A stretch of DNA of 64,000 nt from Ga0077530 sp046293075 (GCA_046293075.1 JBKBPL010000001.1:222589-286588); one strand, 5' to 3'; numbered from the stretch's first letter, positions 51,499-61,115 are shown. The notes: a model not told the origin generated them from the sequence alone. Translations and numbers: made by a program.

Positions 51499-53069
51499 CG
51501 GTCCGTGTTTTCCTACCGAGGGATGCCGCCGCGATCGCCGTCGGGGCCGACGAGGTGGCCGCGGCGCTCGACAAGGCGGCGGCCGCTGCCGGCCGCGTGA
51601 TCGAGATCGTGCGCACGGGCTCGCGCGGCATGATGTGGCTCGAGCCGCTGCTCGAGGTCGAAAGCCGCGGCGTGCGCCACGGCTTCGGACCGCTCGAGGT
51701 CTCGGACATCGACAGGCTTGTGGCCGACGGTCTCATCGACGGCAATCCGGCCGCCTTGAGCGCCCATCCGAAGTCGCTCGGCCCAGTCGAGAAGATCGGC
51801 TATTTCGCGCGCCAGACGCGGCTGACGTTCGCCCGTTGCGGCGTGATCGATCCGCTCTCACTCGACGACTATCGCGCGCATGGCGGCTACGTCGGTCTTG
51901 AGCGGGCCATCGGCCTTGGCGGCGCGGAGATTGTCGATGTCGTCACCAAGTCGGGCCTGCGCGGGCGAGGTGGCGCGGGATTCCCAACCGGCATCAAGTG
52001 GAAGACGGTGCACGACGCGCCGGGCGACCAGAAGTACATTGTCTGCAACGCCGACGAAGGGGACAGTGCGACGTTCGCCGACCGCATGATCATGGAAGGC
52101 GACCCCTTCCTGCTCATCGAGGGCATGACGATCGCCGGCATCGCGGTCGGTGCGGCCAAGGGCTACATCTATGTCCGCTCCGAGTACCCGCACGCCATCG
52201 CGACGCTGAAGGAGGCGATGGCCATCGCGCGCAAGGCGGGGCTGCTCGGGGTAAACGTCGCCGTATCGAAGCGCGCCTTCGACCTCGAGGTGCGCGTCGG
52301 GGCCGGCTCTTATGTCTGCGGCGAGGAGACGGCGCTTCTCGAAAGCCTCGAGGGCCGGCGCGGCATCGTGCGCGCCAAGCCGCCGCTGCCCGCCCATAAG
52401 GGCCTTTTCGGCCGACCGACGGTCATCAACAACGTGCTTTCGCTGGCGGCCGTGCCGTTCATCCTCGCCGAGGGCGCCAAGGCCTATGCCGATCTCGGCA
52501 CGGGGCGCTCGCGCGGCACCATGCCGATTCAGCTTGCCGGCAATGTCAGGTACGGCGGCCTCTTTGAGACGGCCTTCGGCATGACGCTCGGCGAGCTTGT
52601 CGATGACGTGGGTGGCGGCACGGCGAGCGGACGCTCCGTCAAGGCCGTACAGGTCGGCGGCCCGCTCGGCGCTTACTTCCCACGTAGACTCTTCGACACG
52701 CCCTTCGACTACGAGGCCTTCACGGCGAAGAATGGCCTGATCGGCCACGGCGGCATCACCGTCTTCGATGATACGGTCGACATGGCGCGGCAGGCGCGCT
52801 TCGCGTTCGCGTTCTGCGCCATCGAGAGCTGCGGCAAGTGCACGCCCTGCCGGATCGGCTCGACGCGCGGCGCCGAGACCATCGACAAGATCATCGCCGG
52901 CGCCCGGCCCGAGGAAAACCTCGCGCTCGTCGCCGACCTCTGCAACACGATGAAATTCGGATCGCTATGCGCGCTCGGCGGATTCACGCCGTATCCGGTC
53001 ATGAGCGCGCTCACGCATTTCCCGGATGATTTCCGTCGCGGCGCGCGCGTGCCGCAGGCCGCGGAGTGA
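51495..53069 (+). CDS. fdsB: NAD-dependent formate dehydrogenase beta subunit (FdsB, NuoF-like)
   Basis: A 524-residue NADH-reactive flavoprotein with an N-terminal ferredoxin-like extension (about residues 1-110). The NuoF core follows: LRGRGGAGFPTGIKWKTV (FMN/NAD site near residue 157), NADEGDSATFADRMIMEGDP, AGSYVCGEETALLESLEG (near 272) and the [4Fe-4S] ligands ESCGKCTPCRIGSTRGA near residue 445. FdsB transfers electrons from formate oxidation to NAD+. A 4-base overlap couples it to fdsG. Confidence 0.95.
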   Translation: MTVRVFLPRDAAAIAVGADEVAAALDKAAAAAGRVIEIVRTGSRGMMWLEPLLEVESRGVRHGFGPLEVSDIDRLVADGLIDGNPAALSAHPKSLGPVEKIGYFARQTRLTFARCGVIDPLSLDDYRAHGGYVGLERAIGLGGAEIVDVVTKSGLRGRGGAGFPTGIKWKTVHDAPGDQKYIVCNADEGDSATFADRMIMEGDPFLLIEGMTIAGIAVGAAKGYIYVRSEYPHAIATLKEAMAIARKAGLLGVNVAVSKRAFDLEVRVGAGSYVCGEETALLESLEGRRGIVRAKPPLPAHKGLFGRPTVINNVLSLAAVPFILAEGAKAYADLGTGRSRGTMPIQLAGNVRYGGLFETAFGMTLGELVDDVGGGTASGRSVKAVQVGGPLGAYFPRRLFDTPFDYEAFTAKNGLIGHGGITVFDDTVDMARQARFAFAFCAIESCGKCTPCRIGSTRGAETIDKIIAGARPEENLALVADLCNTMKFGSLCALGGFTPYPVMSALTHFPDDFRRGARVPQAAE

Positions 53070-53076
53070 GGACACC

Positions 53077-55959
53077 ATGACGCTCGTCAAAGAGATCGAC
53101 TACGGAACGCCGGCTTCCCGCGCGGAGAAGTCCGTTACGCTGACGATCGATGGCACCAAGGTCACGGTGCCCGAGGGCACGTCGATCATGCGTGCCGCCA
53201 TGGAGCTCGGCACCAAGATCCCGAAGCTCTGCGCGACCGACAGCGTCGAGGCGTTCGGTTCCTGCCGCCTCTGTCTCGTCGAGATCGAGGGGCGTGCCGG
53301 CACGCCCTCGTCCTGCACGACACCGGTCGCCGATGGCATTGTCGTGCACACCCAGACGCCGCGCCTGAAGCAGATCCGCCGCGGCGTGATGGAACTCTAC
53401 ATCTCCGATCACCCGCTCGACTGCCTAACCTGCGCGGCGAACGGCGATTGCGAGCTGCAGGATATGGCGGGCGCGGTCGGCCTGCGCGACGTGCGCTATG
53501 GCTATGACGGCGCCAATCACGTCTTCGCCAGGGCAACGGACGGCAAGGCCAACGACGCCTGGCTGCCGAAGGATGAGAGCAATCCCTATTTCACCTACGA
53601 TCCCTCGAAATGCATCGTCTGCAGCCGCTGCGTGCGCGCCTGCGAGGAAGTGCAGGGCACGTTCGCGCTGACGATCGCCGGGCGCGGTTTCGACAGCCGC
53701 GTCTCGCCGGGCATGTCGGAGAGCTTCCTGGACAGCGAGTGCGTCTCGTGCGGCGCCTGCGTCCAGGCCTGTCCAACGGCAACGCTGAGCGAGAAGTCGC
53801 TGATCGATATCGGCCAGCCCGAGCACTCGGTCGTCACGACGTGCGCCTACTGCGGCGTCGGCTGTGCCTTCAAGGCGGAGATGCGCGGCGAAGAGGTCGT
53901 GCGCATGGTGCCGTACAAGGACGGCAAGGCCAACCGCGGCCACTCCTGCGTCAAGGGCCGCTTTGCCTGGGGCTACGCGACGCACAAGGAGCGCATCCTG
54001 AAGCCCATGGTGCGCGACAAGATTACTGATCCATGGCGCGAGACCACGTGGGAAGAGGCGATCGGGCGCGTCGCCTCCGAGTTCAAGCGCATCCAGCACC
54101 AGTACGGCCGCGATGCTGTCGGCGGCATCACGTCATCACGTTGCACGAACGAGGAGACCTTCCTCGTCCAGAAGCTCATCCGCGCCGGCTTCGGCGTGAA
54201 CAATGTCGACACCTGCGCCCGAGTTTGCCACTCGCCGACCGGCTACGGGCTCAAGACGGCCTTCGGGACCTCAGCGGGCACGCAGGACTTCGATTCCGTC
54301 GAGCAATCCGATGTCATCATGGTTATCGGCGCCAATCCGACGGACGGCCATCCGGTGTTTGCCAGTCGCATGAAGAAGCGGCTGCGCCAGGGGGCCAAGC
54401 TGATCGTCATCGATCCCCGCCGGATCGACCTCGTGCGCACGCCGCACATCGAGGCTGCGCATCATCTGCCGCTGCGGCCGGGAACCAACGTGGCCGTGCT
54501 CACGGCCATGGCGCACGTGATCGTCACGGAGGGCCTCGTGAACGAGACGTTCGTGCGCGAGCGCTGCGAGATGGACGATTTCCGGGAGTGGGCCGCCTTC
54601 GTCGCTGAGGAGCGCCATTCGCCCGAGGCCGTCGCGAAGTACACCGGCGTCGACCCGGCAGAGCTGCGGGCGGCGGCGCGCCTCTACGCGACCGGCGGCA
54701 ATGCGGCGATCTACTACGGTCTCGGCGTCACCGAGCACAGCCAGGGCTCGACGACGGTGATGGCGATCGCGAACCTCGCCATGGCGACGGGCAATCTCGG
54801 CCGCCCGGGGGTTGGGGTAAACCCGCTGCGCGGGCAGAACAACGTGCAGGGCGCCTGCGACATGGGCTCGTTCCCGCACGAGCTCACCGGCTATCGCCAC
54901 ATCTCTGATGACGCGACGCGGGCGATGTTCGAGGCGATGTGGGGGACGACGCTCAATCCCGAGCCGGGCCTGCGCATCCCGAACATGCTCGATGCCGCGG
55001 TCGACGGCACGTTCAAGGCGATCTACATCCAGGGCGAGGACATCCTCCAGTCCGATCCCAACACGAGCCATGTCGCGGCCGGCCTCGCGGCCATGGAGTG
55101 TGTCGTCGTGCACGACCTCTTCCTCAACGAGACGGCGAACTACGCCCACGTCTTTCTGCCCGGATCGACCTTCCTCGAGAAGGACGGAACCTTCACCAAT
55201 GCCGAGCGCCGCATCCAGCTCGTGCGCCGCGTGATGACGCCGCGCAACGGCGGCTACGCGGACTGGGAGATCACGCAGATGATCGCCCGGGCCATCGGGC
55301 TCAACTGGACCTACACCCATCCGAGCCAGATCATGGATGAGATCGCGGCGCTGACGCCGACCTTCCAGGGCGTGAGCTTCGCCAAGATCGAGGCCATGGG
55401 CTCCGTTCAATGGCCCTGCAACGACGCCAACCCCATGGGCTCGCCGGTCATGCACACGACCGGCTTCGCGCGCGGCAAGGGCAAATTCATGCTCACGGAG
55501 TACGTGCCGACGGAGGAGCGTACGGGGCCGCGCTTCCCGCTGCTGCTGACGACGGGGCGCATCCTCTCGCAATATAATGTCGGCGCCCAGACCCGCCGGA
55601 CGGCCAATGTCGTCTGGCACGAGGAGGACCGCCTCGAGATCCATCCGCACGATGCCGAGCAGCGCGGCATCAAGGACGGCGACTGGGTCCGCATCTCGAG
55701 CCGCGCCGGCGAGACGGCGCTGCGCGCGCGCATTACCGACCGCGTGGCACCGGGGGTCGTCTATACGACCTTCCATCACCCGATGACCCAGGCCAACGTC
55801 GTCACGACCGAGTTCTCGGACTGGGCGACGAACTGCCCCGAGTACAAGGTGACGGCGGTGCAGGTTGCGCTCTCCAATGGACCGACGCAGTACCAGGCGG
55901 ACTACGACGCCTTCGCGCGGGCGCGCCGGCGCATTGCCACCGCCGAGGCAGCGGAATAG
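53077..55959 (+). CDS. fdsA: NAD-dependent formate dehydrogenase alpha subunit (FdsA, Mo/bis-MGD)
   Basis: A 960-residue molybdoenzyme. The N-terminus (about 1-100) is a [2Fe-2S] domain (GSCRLCLVEIEG), then a His-ligated and two further [4Fe-4S] regions (DHPLDCLTCAANGDCELQ, CIVCSRCVRACEE, CVSCGACVQACP). The next cluster TCAYCGVGCAF (near 265) leads into the molybdopterin domains. The molybdenum ligand is Cys384 with His385 (ARVCHSPTGYG), so it is a selenium-free Cys enzyme. The C-terminal MGD-binding domain runs from about 830. It oxidises formate to CO2 in the cytoplasm. RBS GAGGA; it begins 7 bases after fdsB. Confidence 0.96.
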   Translation: MTLVKEIDYGTPASRAEKSVTLTIDGTKVTVPEGTSIMRAAMELGTKIPKLCATDSVEAFGSCRLCLVEIEGRAGTPSSCTTPVADGIVVHTQTPRLKQIRRGVMELYISDHPLDCLTCAANGDCELQDMAGAVGLRDVRYGYDGANHVFARATDGKANDAWLPKDESNPYFTYDPSKCIVCSRCVRACEEVQGTFALTIAGRGFDSRVSPGMSESFLDSECVSCGACVQACPTATLSEKSLIDIGQPEHSVVTTCAYCGVGCAFKAEMRGEEVVRMVPYKDGKANRGHSCVKGRFAWGYATHKERILKPMVRDKITDPWRETTWEEAIGRVASEFKRIQHQYGRDAVGGITSSRCTNEETFLVQKLIRAGFGVNNVDTCARVCHSPTGYGLKTAFGTSAGTQDFDSVEQSDVIMVIGANPTDGHPVFASRMKKRLRQGAKLIVIDPRRIDLVRTPHIEAAHHLPLRPGTNVAVLTAMAHVIVTEGLVNETFVRERCEMDDFREWAAFVAEERHSPEAVAKYTGVDPAELRAAARLYATGGNAAIYYGLGVTEHSQGSTTVMAIANLAMATGNLGRPGVGVNPLRGQNNVQGACDMGSFPHELTGYRHISDDATRAMFEAMWGTTLNPEPGLRIPNMLDAAVDGTFKAIYIQGEDILQSDPNTSHVAAGLAAMECVVVHDLFLNETANYAHVFLPGSTFLEKDGTFTNAERRIQLVRRVMTPRNGGYADWEITQMIARAIGLNWTYTHPSQIMDEIAALTPTFQGVSFAKIEAMGSVQWPCNDANPMGSPVMHTTGFARGKGKFMLTEYVPTEERTGPRFPLLLTTGRILSQYNVGAQTRRTANVVWHEEDRLEIHPHDAEQRGIKDGDWVRISSRAGETALRARITDRVAPGVVYTTFHHPMTQANVVTTEFSDWATNCPEYKVTAVQVALSNGPTQYQADYDAFARARRRIATAEAAE

Positions 55960-55963
55960 CGCG

Positions 55964-56812
55964 ATGACCGATGCCGCCGTCCGCGCCTGCGCGATCAAGG
56001 TCACGGCTTCGGCCGTTGTCGAGCATGAGCGCGAGCTGCCGGTGGAGATGCCGATTGCACTCGTCTATGACGGCACGACCCACGCGGTCATGATGGCCTC
56101 GCCCTCGGATCTCGAGGACTTCGCTGTCGGCTTCAGCCTGAGCGAGGGCATTGTCGCGGCGCCGGACGAGGTCGAGGGGCTCGAGATCGTCGAGCATGGC
56201 GCAGGCATAGAATTGCGCATGTGGCTCGCCAGGGATCGCGGCGTTGCGCTTGCTCAGCGCCGCCGCAGCTTGGCCGGGCCGACGGGCTGCGGGCTCTGTG
56301 GGATCGAAAGCCTCGAGGCGGTCGCCGCGCAGTTTCCGCCGGTTGTGCGTGATATCACCTTCGCCGTCGATGACATCATGGCGGCCGTGGCGTCTCTTCC
56401 GGCAGCGCAAGTGCTCAATGGGCGCACGCACGCCGTGCATGGTGCGGGCTACTGGAGCCGCGACGCGGGTCTTCTCGCCATTGCTGAGGACGTCGGCCGG
56501 CACAATGCGCTCGACAAGCTGATCGGTGGGCTCAGGCGTCGCGGTGTGGATGTCGGCAATGGCCTCATTCTTCTGACGAGTCGCGTGTCCGTCGAGATGG
56601 TGCAGAAGGCGGCTGCGGCGGGCGCGCCGGTGATCGTCGCCGTCTCGGCGCCGACCAAGCTCGCGCTCGAGACTGCCGATGCCGCGGGGATCACGCTCGT
56701 CGCGGTCGCGCGCCCGGACGGCTTCGAGATCTTCACACATCCAACGCGCATTCCCGAGGCGATCGCGCCGCAGGGCCAACGTGGAAAGCCGGCCAAACAT
56801 GCAGCAGCGTGA
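55964..56812 (+). CDS. fdsC: Formate dehydrogenase sulfurtransferase FdsC (FdhD family)
   Basis: A 282-residue accessory protein with the loop TGCGLCGIESL near residue 107, which holds the two Cys that relay sulfur to the Mo cofactor. The C-terminal domain has GAGYWSRDAGLLAIAEDVGRHNALDK and TSRVSVEMVQKAAAAG. FdhD proteins sulfurate bis-MGD before its insertion into FdsA. It starts 4 bases after fdsA. The order fdsGBACD matches the Rhodobacter capsulatus operon. fdsD starts inside its 3' end. Confidence 0.94.
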   Translation: MTDAAVRACAIKVTASAVVEHERELPVEMPIALVYDGTTHAVMMASPSDLEDFAVGFSLSEGIVAAPDEVEGLEIVEHGAGIELRMWLARDRGVALAQRRRSLAGPTGCGLCGIESLEAVAAQFPPVVRDITFAVDDIMAAVASLPAAQVLNGRTHAVHGAGYWSRDAGLLAIAEDVGRHNALDKLIGGLRRRGVDVGNGLILLTSRVSVEMVQKAAAAGAPVIVAVSAPTKLALETADAAGITLVAVARPDGFEIFTHPTRIPEAIAPQGQRGKPAKHAAA

Positions 56813-57041
56813 CAAGCTCGTCATGATGGCGAACCAGATCGCCAAGTTCTTCGAGCCGCAGGGCGAGGCCCGTGCGGTGCCGCAGATCGCCAAGCACATC
56901 GAGGACTTCTGGGACCCGCGCATGCGTCGCGGCATCCTCGAGCATGTCGCAAGCGGCGGTGCGGGGCTCGATCCCCTTGCACTCGCGGCAATCAAGAAAC
57001 TGCGCCCGGTGCCGCAGCCCGACGCCGGCCATCGGGCCTGA
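56799..57041 (+). CDS. fdsD: Formate dehydrogenase delta subunit (FdsD)
   Basis: An 80-residue helical protein with the family motif KLVMMANQIAKFF and HIEDFWDPRMR near residue 35, the conserved core of FdsD. It has no cofactor ligands. It is needed for assembly or stability of the FdsABG complex. Its ATG lies 14 bases inside the fdsC 3' end, a strong sign of coupled translation. The formyl-THF cyclo-ligase gene follows after 2 bases. Confidence 0.92.
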   Translation: MQQRDKLVMMANQIAKFFEPQGEARAVPQIAKHIEDFWDPRMRRGILEHVASGGAGLDPLALAAIKKLRPVPQPDAGHRA

Positions 57042-57043
57042 CC

Positions 57044-57652
57044 ATGGCGACGGCGCAGGACGACACGGCCGAGGACATCGTCGCGCTCAAGCGGGCCCTG
57101 CGCGAGCGCCAGAAAGCGCGCCGGGCGGCGGCGCTTGCCGAACTCGGCGCAGCCGTCAACGAGGGGCTCGTGCGGCACGGGATGGCGCTCCTCGGCGACC
57201 GGCCGCCCGGCGTCGTCTCCGGCTACTACCCCATGGAGGGCGAGATCTCGCCGCTGCCGCTGATGGCAGCGCTCAGCGCCAAGGGGCATGTCCTCGCCCT
57301 TCCGGTCATCCAGGGCAAGGCTGCCCCTCTCCTCTTCCGCGCCTGGACACCGGGTGATGCATTGATCGCCGGCATGTGGGGCATCCGCCAGCCTGCGTCC
57401 GAGCGCCCTGTGGTGCTGCCTGACATCCTGCTCGTGCCGCTGCTCGCCTTTGACGCGCGGGGCTACCGTCTTGGCTATGGTGGCGGCTATTACGATCGCA
57501 CGCTCCGCCACCTCAGGTCTTTGAAGCCGGCCCTCGCCGTCGGCCTCGGCCTTGATGCCTTGGAGGTCGACGCCGTGCCCCATCTCGACTATGACGAGCG
57601 CCTTGATTGGATCCTGACTCCTTCAGGGTCCCGGCAACGCTCGGATCGCTGA
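57044..57652 (+). CDS. 5-formyltetrahydrofolate cyclo-ligase
   Basis: A 202-residue enzyme. The N-terminus has KRALRERQKARRAA (family start), then GYYPMEGEISPLPL, and the ATP/folate-binding RLGYGGGYYDRTLRHL motif near residue 143. It converts 5-formyl-THF to 5,10-methenyl-THF with ATP, returning an inhibitory folate to the C1 pool. Being in the fds operon (2 bases after fdsD) links it to C1 flow from formyl or methenyl folates into formate. Confidence 0.93.
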   Translation: MATAQDDTAEDIVALKRALRERQKARRAAALAELGAAVNEGLVRHGMALLGDRPPGVVSGYYPMEGEISPLPLMAALSAKGHVLALPVIQGKAAPLLFRAWTPGDALIAGMWGIRQPASERPVVLPDILLVPLLAFDARGYRLGYGGGYYDRTLRHLRSLKPALAVGLGLDALEVDAVPHLDYDERLDWILTPSGSRQRSDR

Positions 57653-57653
57653 C

Positions 57654-58478
57654 ATGCGCCTGTTGTTTCTGGGGGATGTGGTTGGCCGCAGCGGCCGCGA
57701 CGTGGTCATTGAGTACCTGCCCGGCCTGATCGAGCGTTACCGCCTCGATTTCGTTGTCATCAATGGCGAGAACTCGGCCGGCGGTTTCGGCATAACCGAG
57801 GCCATCTGCGATGACCTCCTCGCTGCCGGCGGCGACGCTGTGACGCTGGGCAACCATAGCTGGGACCAGCGGGAGGCGCTCATCTTCATCGAGCGCCAGC
57901 CGCGGCTTCTCCGCCCGCTCAACTATCCGCCGGGGACGCCGGGACGTGGCGCCGGCCTCTACAAGGCGCGTAACGGCGCCGAGGTGCTGGTCATCAATGC
58001 CATGGGGCGCATCTTCATGCCCGAGCTCGATTGTCCCTTCCGCGCGATCGACGCCGAACTCGAGGCCTGCCCGCTCGGTGTGGGGGCGGATGCCATCCTG
58101 GTCGACTTTCACGCCGAGGCGACGAGCGAGAAGGAAGCGCTCGGCCTCTATCTCGATGGGCGCGTGAGCTGCGTTGTCGGCACCCACACGCATGTGCCGA
58201 CCGCCGATGATCGCATCCTCCCGGCGGGCACGGCCTACATGACCGATGTCGGCATGTGCGGGGACTACAACTCCGTCCTCGGTATGCAGCCCGATGAGCC
58301 GCTCAACCGCTTTCTCACGCGCATTCCCAAGGGGCGCATGGAGCCGTCGCTCGGCGACGGCACGCTGTCGGGCCTTGCGGTTGAAATCAACGTCAATACC
58401 GGGCTCGCGCGCCACGCCCAAGCCCTGCAGATCGGCGGCGTGCTGCGGCCGCGCACAATCGATTTCTGGAAAGAGTAG
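57654..58478 (+). CDS. YmdB/TIGR00282 family metallophosphoesterase
   Basis: A 274-residue phosphodiesterase with all the family metal-site segments: LGDVVGRSGRD (near residue 6), VINGENSAGGFGIT (near 39), TLGNHSWDQRE (near 66), VDFHAEATSEK (near 150) and VGTHTHVPTADDRILP (near 178). Bacillus YmdB homologues cleave 2',3'-cAMP and affect biofilm and RNA metabolism. In proteobacteria it often follows the 5-formyl-THF cyclo-ligase gene, as here (1 base gap). The physiological substrate here is not known. Confidence 0.92.
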   Translation: MRLLFLGDVVGRSGRDVVIEYLPGLIERYRLDFVVINGENSAGGFGITEAICDDLLAAGGDAVTLGNHSWDQREALIFIERQPRLLRPLNYPPGTPGRGAGLYKARNGAEVLVINAMGRIFMPELDCPFRAIDAELEACPLGVGADAILVDFHAEATSEKEALGLYLDGRVSCVVGTHTHVPTADDRILPAGTAYMTDVGMCGDYNSVLGMQPDEPLNRFLTRIPKGRMEPSLGDGTLSGLAVEINVNTGLARHAQALQIGGVLRPRTIDFWKE

Positions 58479-58503
58479 GGAGCACCCGAGGCCACAACTG
58501 TCC

Positions 58504-58531
58504 CCTTCTCCCCGTTCTTGCGGGGAGAAGG
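58504..58531. repeat. GC-rich palindromic repeat (copy 2)
   Basis: CCTTCTCCCCG (58504-58514), six-base loop, CGGGGAGAAGG (58521-58531): perfect 11-bp stem, 25 bases after the YmdB-like stop. It is of the same family as the repeat at 34591. It lacks a T-run, so it is not a standard terminator. Confidence 0.8.
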
Positions 58532-58597
58532 TTGGGATGAGGGGCGGCCACGTGCGCTAACGTTTGCGTATACAGCCGCCCGTCACCTTAACCCTGA

Positions 58598-58622
58598 CCC
58601 TCTCCCCGCAAGCGGGGAAGGG
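58598..58622. repeat. GC-rich palindromic repeat (copy 3)
   Basis: CCCTCTCCCCGC (58598-58609), loop AA, GCGGGGAAGGG (58612-58622): nearly the same sequence as copy 1 with one mismatch. It lies in the gap between the YmdB-like gene and rpmJ, about 70 bases from copy 2, so two copies flank a short spacer. Confidence 0.8.
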
Positions 58623-58640
58623 GATGAGCGAGCGGCACTA

Positions 58641-58766
58641 TCAGCCCTGCCGGGCCTTGAAGCGCGGGTTGGACTTGTTGATCACGTAGACCCGGCCTTT
58701 GCGGCGCACGAGGCGGTTGCCGCGGTGGCGGCTCCGAAGGGATTTCAATGAGTTGCGAACTTTCAT
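58641..58766 (-). CDS. rpmJ: 50S ribosomal protein L36 (RpmJ)
   Basis: A 41-residue protein opening MKVRNSLKSLRSRHRGNRLV and continuing with the VYVINKSNPRFKARQG end. This is the L36 variant usual in alphaproteobacteria, without the four zinc Cys of the long-conserved form (a C-minus paralogue). It is highly basic. A promoter-proximal gap separates it from the comEC gene on the same strand. Confidence 0.95.
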   Translation of the reverse strand: MKVRNSLKSLRSRHRGNRLVRRKGRVYVINKSNPRFKARQG

Positions 58767-58901
58767 GACACGAGGTGCCTCGGTTGCGGGCAGTGCGTCA
58801 TGGCGCTCGGCGCTCGCGATGGAGCGGTGCGGCAACGAACAGCGGTGCCCATTGAAAAGGTCGCGCAACCTAGGCGGCAGCGCCGGAGCTGTCAATACGG
58901 G

Positions 58902-61115
58902 CTAATCGCCGGCCGCGCCGGGAGGGTTTTCGGGCGCCGCCACCTCGAGCAGGTCCGACAAGGTCCGGCGTCCCGCTGGCCGCTGCGCGCGCCAGGGGGC
59001 ACGGGGGCGCCGGACGGCCAGCGTGCCCGGCAGCACGGTCCACAGCCGGCGGCCCTGCGCCTCGGCGACCGTGCTGACGATGATCCTGCTGCCACGGAAC
59101 GTCAGCGCGTGCGTGCCCTCGCGCCTGAGCGCCGCCGCATCGATCAAGAGCGCGGCGGCGCATCCCCGCGGGCGGTCGTGCCGCAGGACGAGGATGTCGG
59201 CCCGTGCGCAGTCATCGCGAAGTGCTGAGGGATGGCGCGGCACCGCCAGCCGGCGCGTCCGCACGCGGGCTACGCAGCCGCTGCCGTCGCACGTGAAGAT
59301 TGAGCCCGGGGCTGCCGGATCGGCGGCGGTCTCGGGGCTACGGCCATCGCCGTCCCATTCGAGCCAGCGGCCGAGATCAAAGCGATCGGATCGCCCGGCA
59401 AGGGCCGCGAGCCTCCCGTCCTCGCCACGCACGGCGATGAGTGCCGCCGAGCGGCCGACAAGCATATCCGGTCGCGGCCCGAAGGGCGCCAGCGCCACGC
59501 CCGCAGCGATGGCGAGGACGCCCCATGCGCGCATCGCCGTGCGCCAAAGCAGGAGCCAGGTGCCGCCCATGATGATGAGCGCGAAACTCGCCGTCGGGAT
59601 CGCCGCGACACGAATCACCGAGCCCGGCAAGGCTGCCACCCAGTGCGCGACGGCGCTCATGAGCCAGATGCCGAGGCCCATGATCTGGAGCGGTGCCGTC
59701 TCGAGGCCGAATGGCAGCATCAGCAGTGTTGCCAGCGCGGCAGGCATGATGAGCGTGTTGACGGCCGGCACCGCCAGGAGGTTGGCCAGGATCGCGTACT
59801 GCTGGCTCTGATGGAAATGGTAGATGCCGAAGGGCGCCACCGCGAGGCTCGCGATGAGCGTCGAGGCGACGATGCCGCTCAGGAAGATGAGCGGCCCTCG
59901 CCAGATCCAGCCGGTCTCGGGTGGGCGTGCCGTCGGATCGCGGCGGTCGCGCCAAGCCTCATAGCCGGCGATGAGCGCGACGACGGCGGCGAACGACATC
60001 TGAAAGCCGGCGTCGATGAGGCTCTCCGGCATCACGACCAGCATGGCGAGCGCGGCGAGCGCGACATTGCGCAGCGCGAGCGCCGGACGGTCGAGCAGGA
60101 TCGCGGTGAACATGATGAGCACCATCAGGAACGAGCGCACGGCCGGCGGCGAGGCGCCTGAGATGGCGAGATAGCCGAGCGCGCCGAGGGCGCCTGCGAC
60201 TGCCGCCCACTTGCGGATGTCGAACCGCAGGGCGATTGCGGGGAAGAGCGCGAGCACGAAGCGGGCCGAGAAGAACATGGCCCCCGCCATGATCGCCATG
60301 TGCAGGCCCGAGATCGAGAGGATGTGGACGAGGCCGGAATCGCGGAAGGCAGCATTGGTCGCCGCGCTGATGCCGCCGCGTTCGCCCGTGATGAGCGCAA
60401 CGGCGATCGCGCCCCGCTCGCCCGGCAGGACGGCCGTAATGCGCGTAGCGATGGTCTGGCGCAGGCGGTTGAATGCGGCGCGCAGGCGGAGGTCCCAGGG
60501 CATGGGCACGCCGATGTGCGCGTGCTGCGGCGCCGAGAGGGCATAGCCGACGCCACCAAGGCGCTGGAACCACGCGAGCCTCGCAAAGTCATAGCCACCT
60601 GGCAGCGAGGGGCCTGCCGGCGGAGAGAGCACAGCCCGGACGCTGATCGCATCGCCGGCCTTGAGGGGCGGGACGGCCGCGCGTGTGCGCACACGGATGC
60701 GTATCGGTTGGCGCGTCGCGCCGAGACCGGCCATCTCATGGACCCGTATCGTGATGCGCGCGCCGCCTTCCTCGCGCGGCTCGATGAGCTCGATCCAGCC
60801 GGTCACCACATATGCGCTGCGCTCGGCGGAAATGACTGGCGCGGCCGTCATGTGCGCCCGTCCCTGTGCGAGAGCAAAACCGAGGACGGCGGCGAACAGC
60901 GCCCCGCCCACGACGGCCGCCAAGCTGCCCTCACGCCACCGCCAGCGCACGATGGCCGCAGCCGCGAGAGCCCCCGCGGTCGCAAGGGGAGCCGGTTCGA
61001 AGGTCAGCGCAAAGTAGGCGGCAATGCCGCAACCAAGCAGCACCGGTGCCCAGAGGAACCATCGGTCCTGCTCGCGCTCGAGCGCGCCCATTGCTGCGGT
61101 GAAGAGCTGCCGCAT
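58902..61115 (-). CDS. comEC: ComEC/Rec2-like competence membrane protein
   Basis: A 737-residue membrane protein with an N-terminal DUF4131-type domain (about residues 20-180), a competence core of about eight to ten helices (about 215-500) with VALITGERGGISAATNAAFRDSGLVHILSISGLHMA near residue 250, and a C-terminal periplasmic region (about 530-735). The metallo-beta-lactamase-like domain of full ComEC is only partly represented: DADRR-like metal motifs are not obvious, so channel function is likely but hydrolysis uncertain. The ATG at 61115 follows a GAGGGTGGG tract. It would form a DNA-uptake channel. Confidence 0.85.
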   Translation of the reverse strand: MRQLFTAAMGALEREQDRWFLWAPVLLGCGIAAYFALTFEPAPLATAGALAAAAIVRWRWREGSLAAVVGGALFAAVLGFALAQGRAHMTAAPVISAERSAYVVTGWIELIEPREEGGARITIRVHEMAGLGATRQPIRIRVRTRAAVPPLKAGDAISVRAVLSPPAGPSLPGGYDFARLAWFQRLGGVGYALSAPQHAHIGVPMPWDLRLRAAFNRLRQTIATRITAVLPGERGAIAVALITGERGGISAATNAAFRDSGLVHILSISGLHMAIMAGAMFFSARFVLALFPAIALRFDIRKWAAVAGALGALGYLAISGASPPAVRSFLMVLIMFTAILLDRPALALRNVALAALAMLVVMPESLIDAGFQMSFAAVVALIAGYEAWRDRRDPTARPPETGWIWRGPLIFLSGIVASTLIASLAVAPFGIYHFHQSQQYAILANLLAVPAVNTLIMPAALATLLMLPFGLETAPLQIMGLGIWLMSAVAHWVAALPGSVIRVAAIPTASFALIIMGGTWLLLWRTAMRAWGVLAIAAGVALAPFGPRPDMLVGRSAALIAVRGEDGRLAALAGRSDRFDLGRWLEWDGDGRSPETAADPAAPGSIFTCDGSGCVARVRTRRLAVPRHPSALRDDCARADILVLRHDRPRGCAAALLIDAAALRREGTHALTFRGSRIIVSTVAEAQGRRLWTVLPGTLAVRRPRAPWRAQRPAGRRTLSDLLEVAAPENPPGAAGD

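Noticed and set aside
54271..57583. Two minus-strand frames of 577 and 593 codons
   Set aside because: They are shadows of fdsA, fdsC, fdsD and the cyclo-ligase gene, with no recognisable domain.
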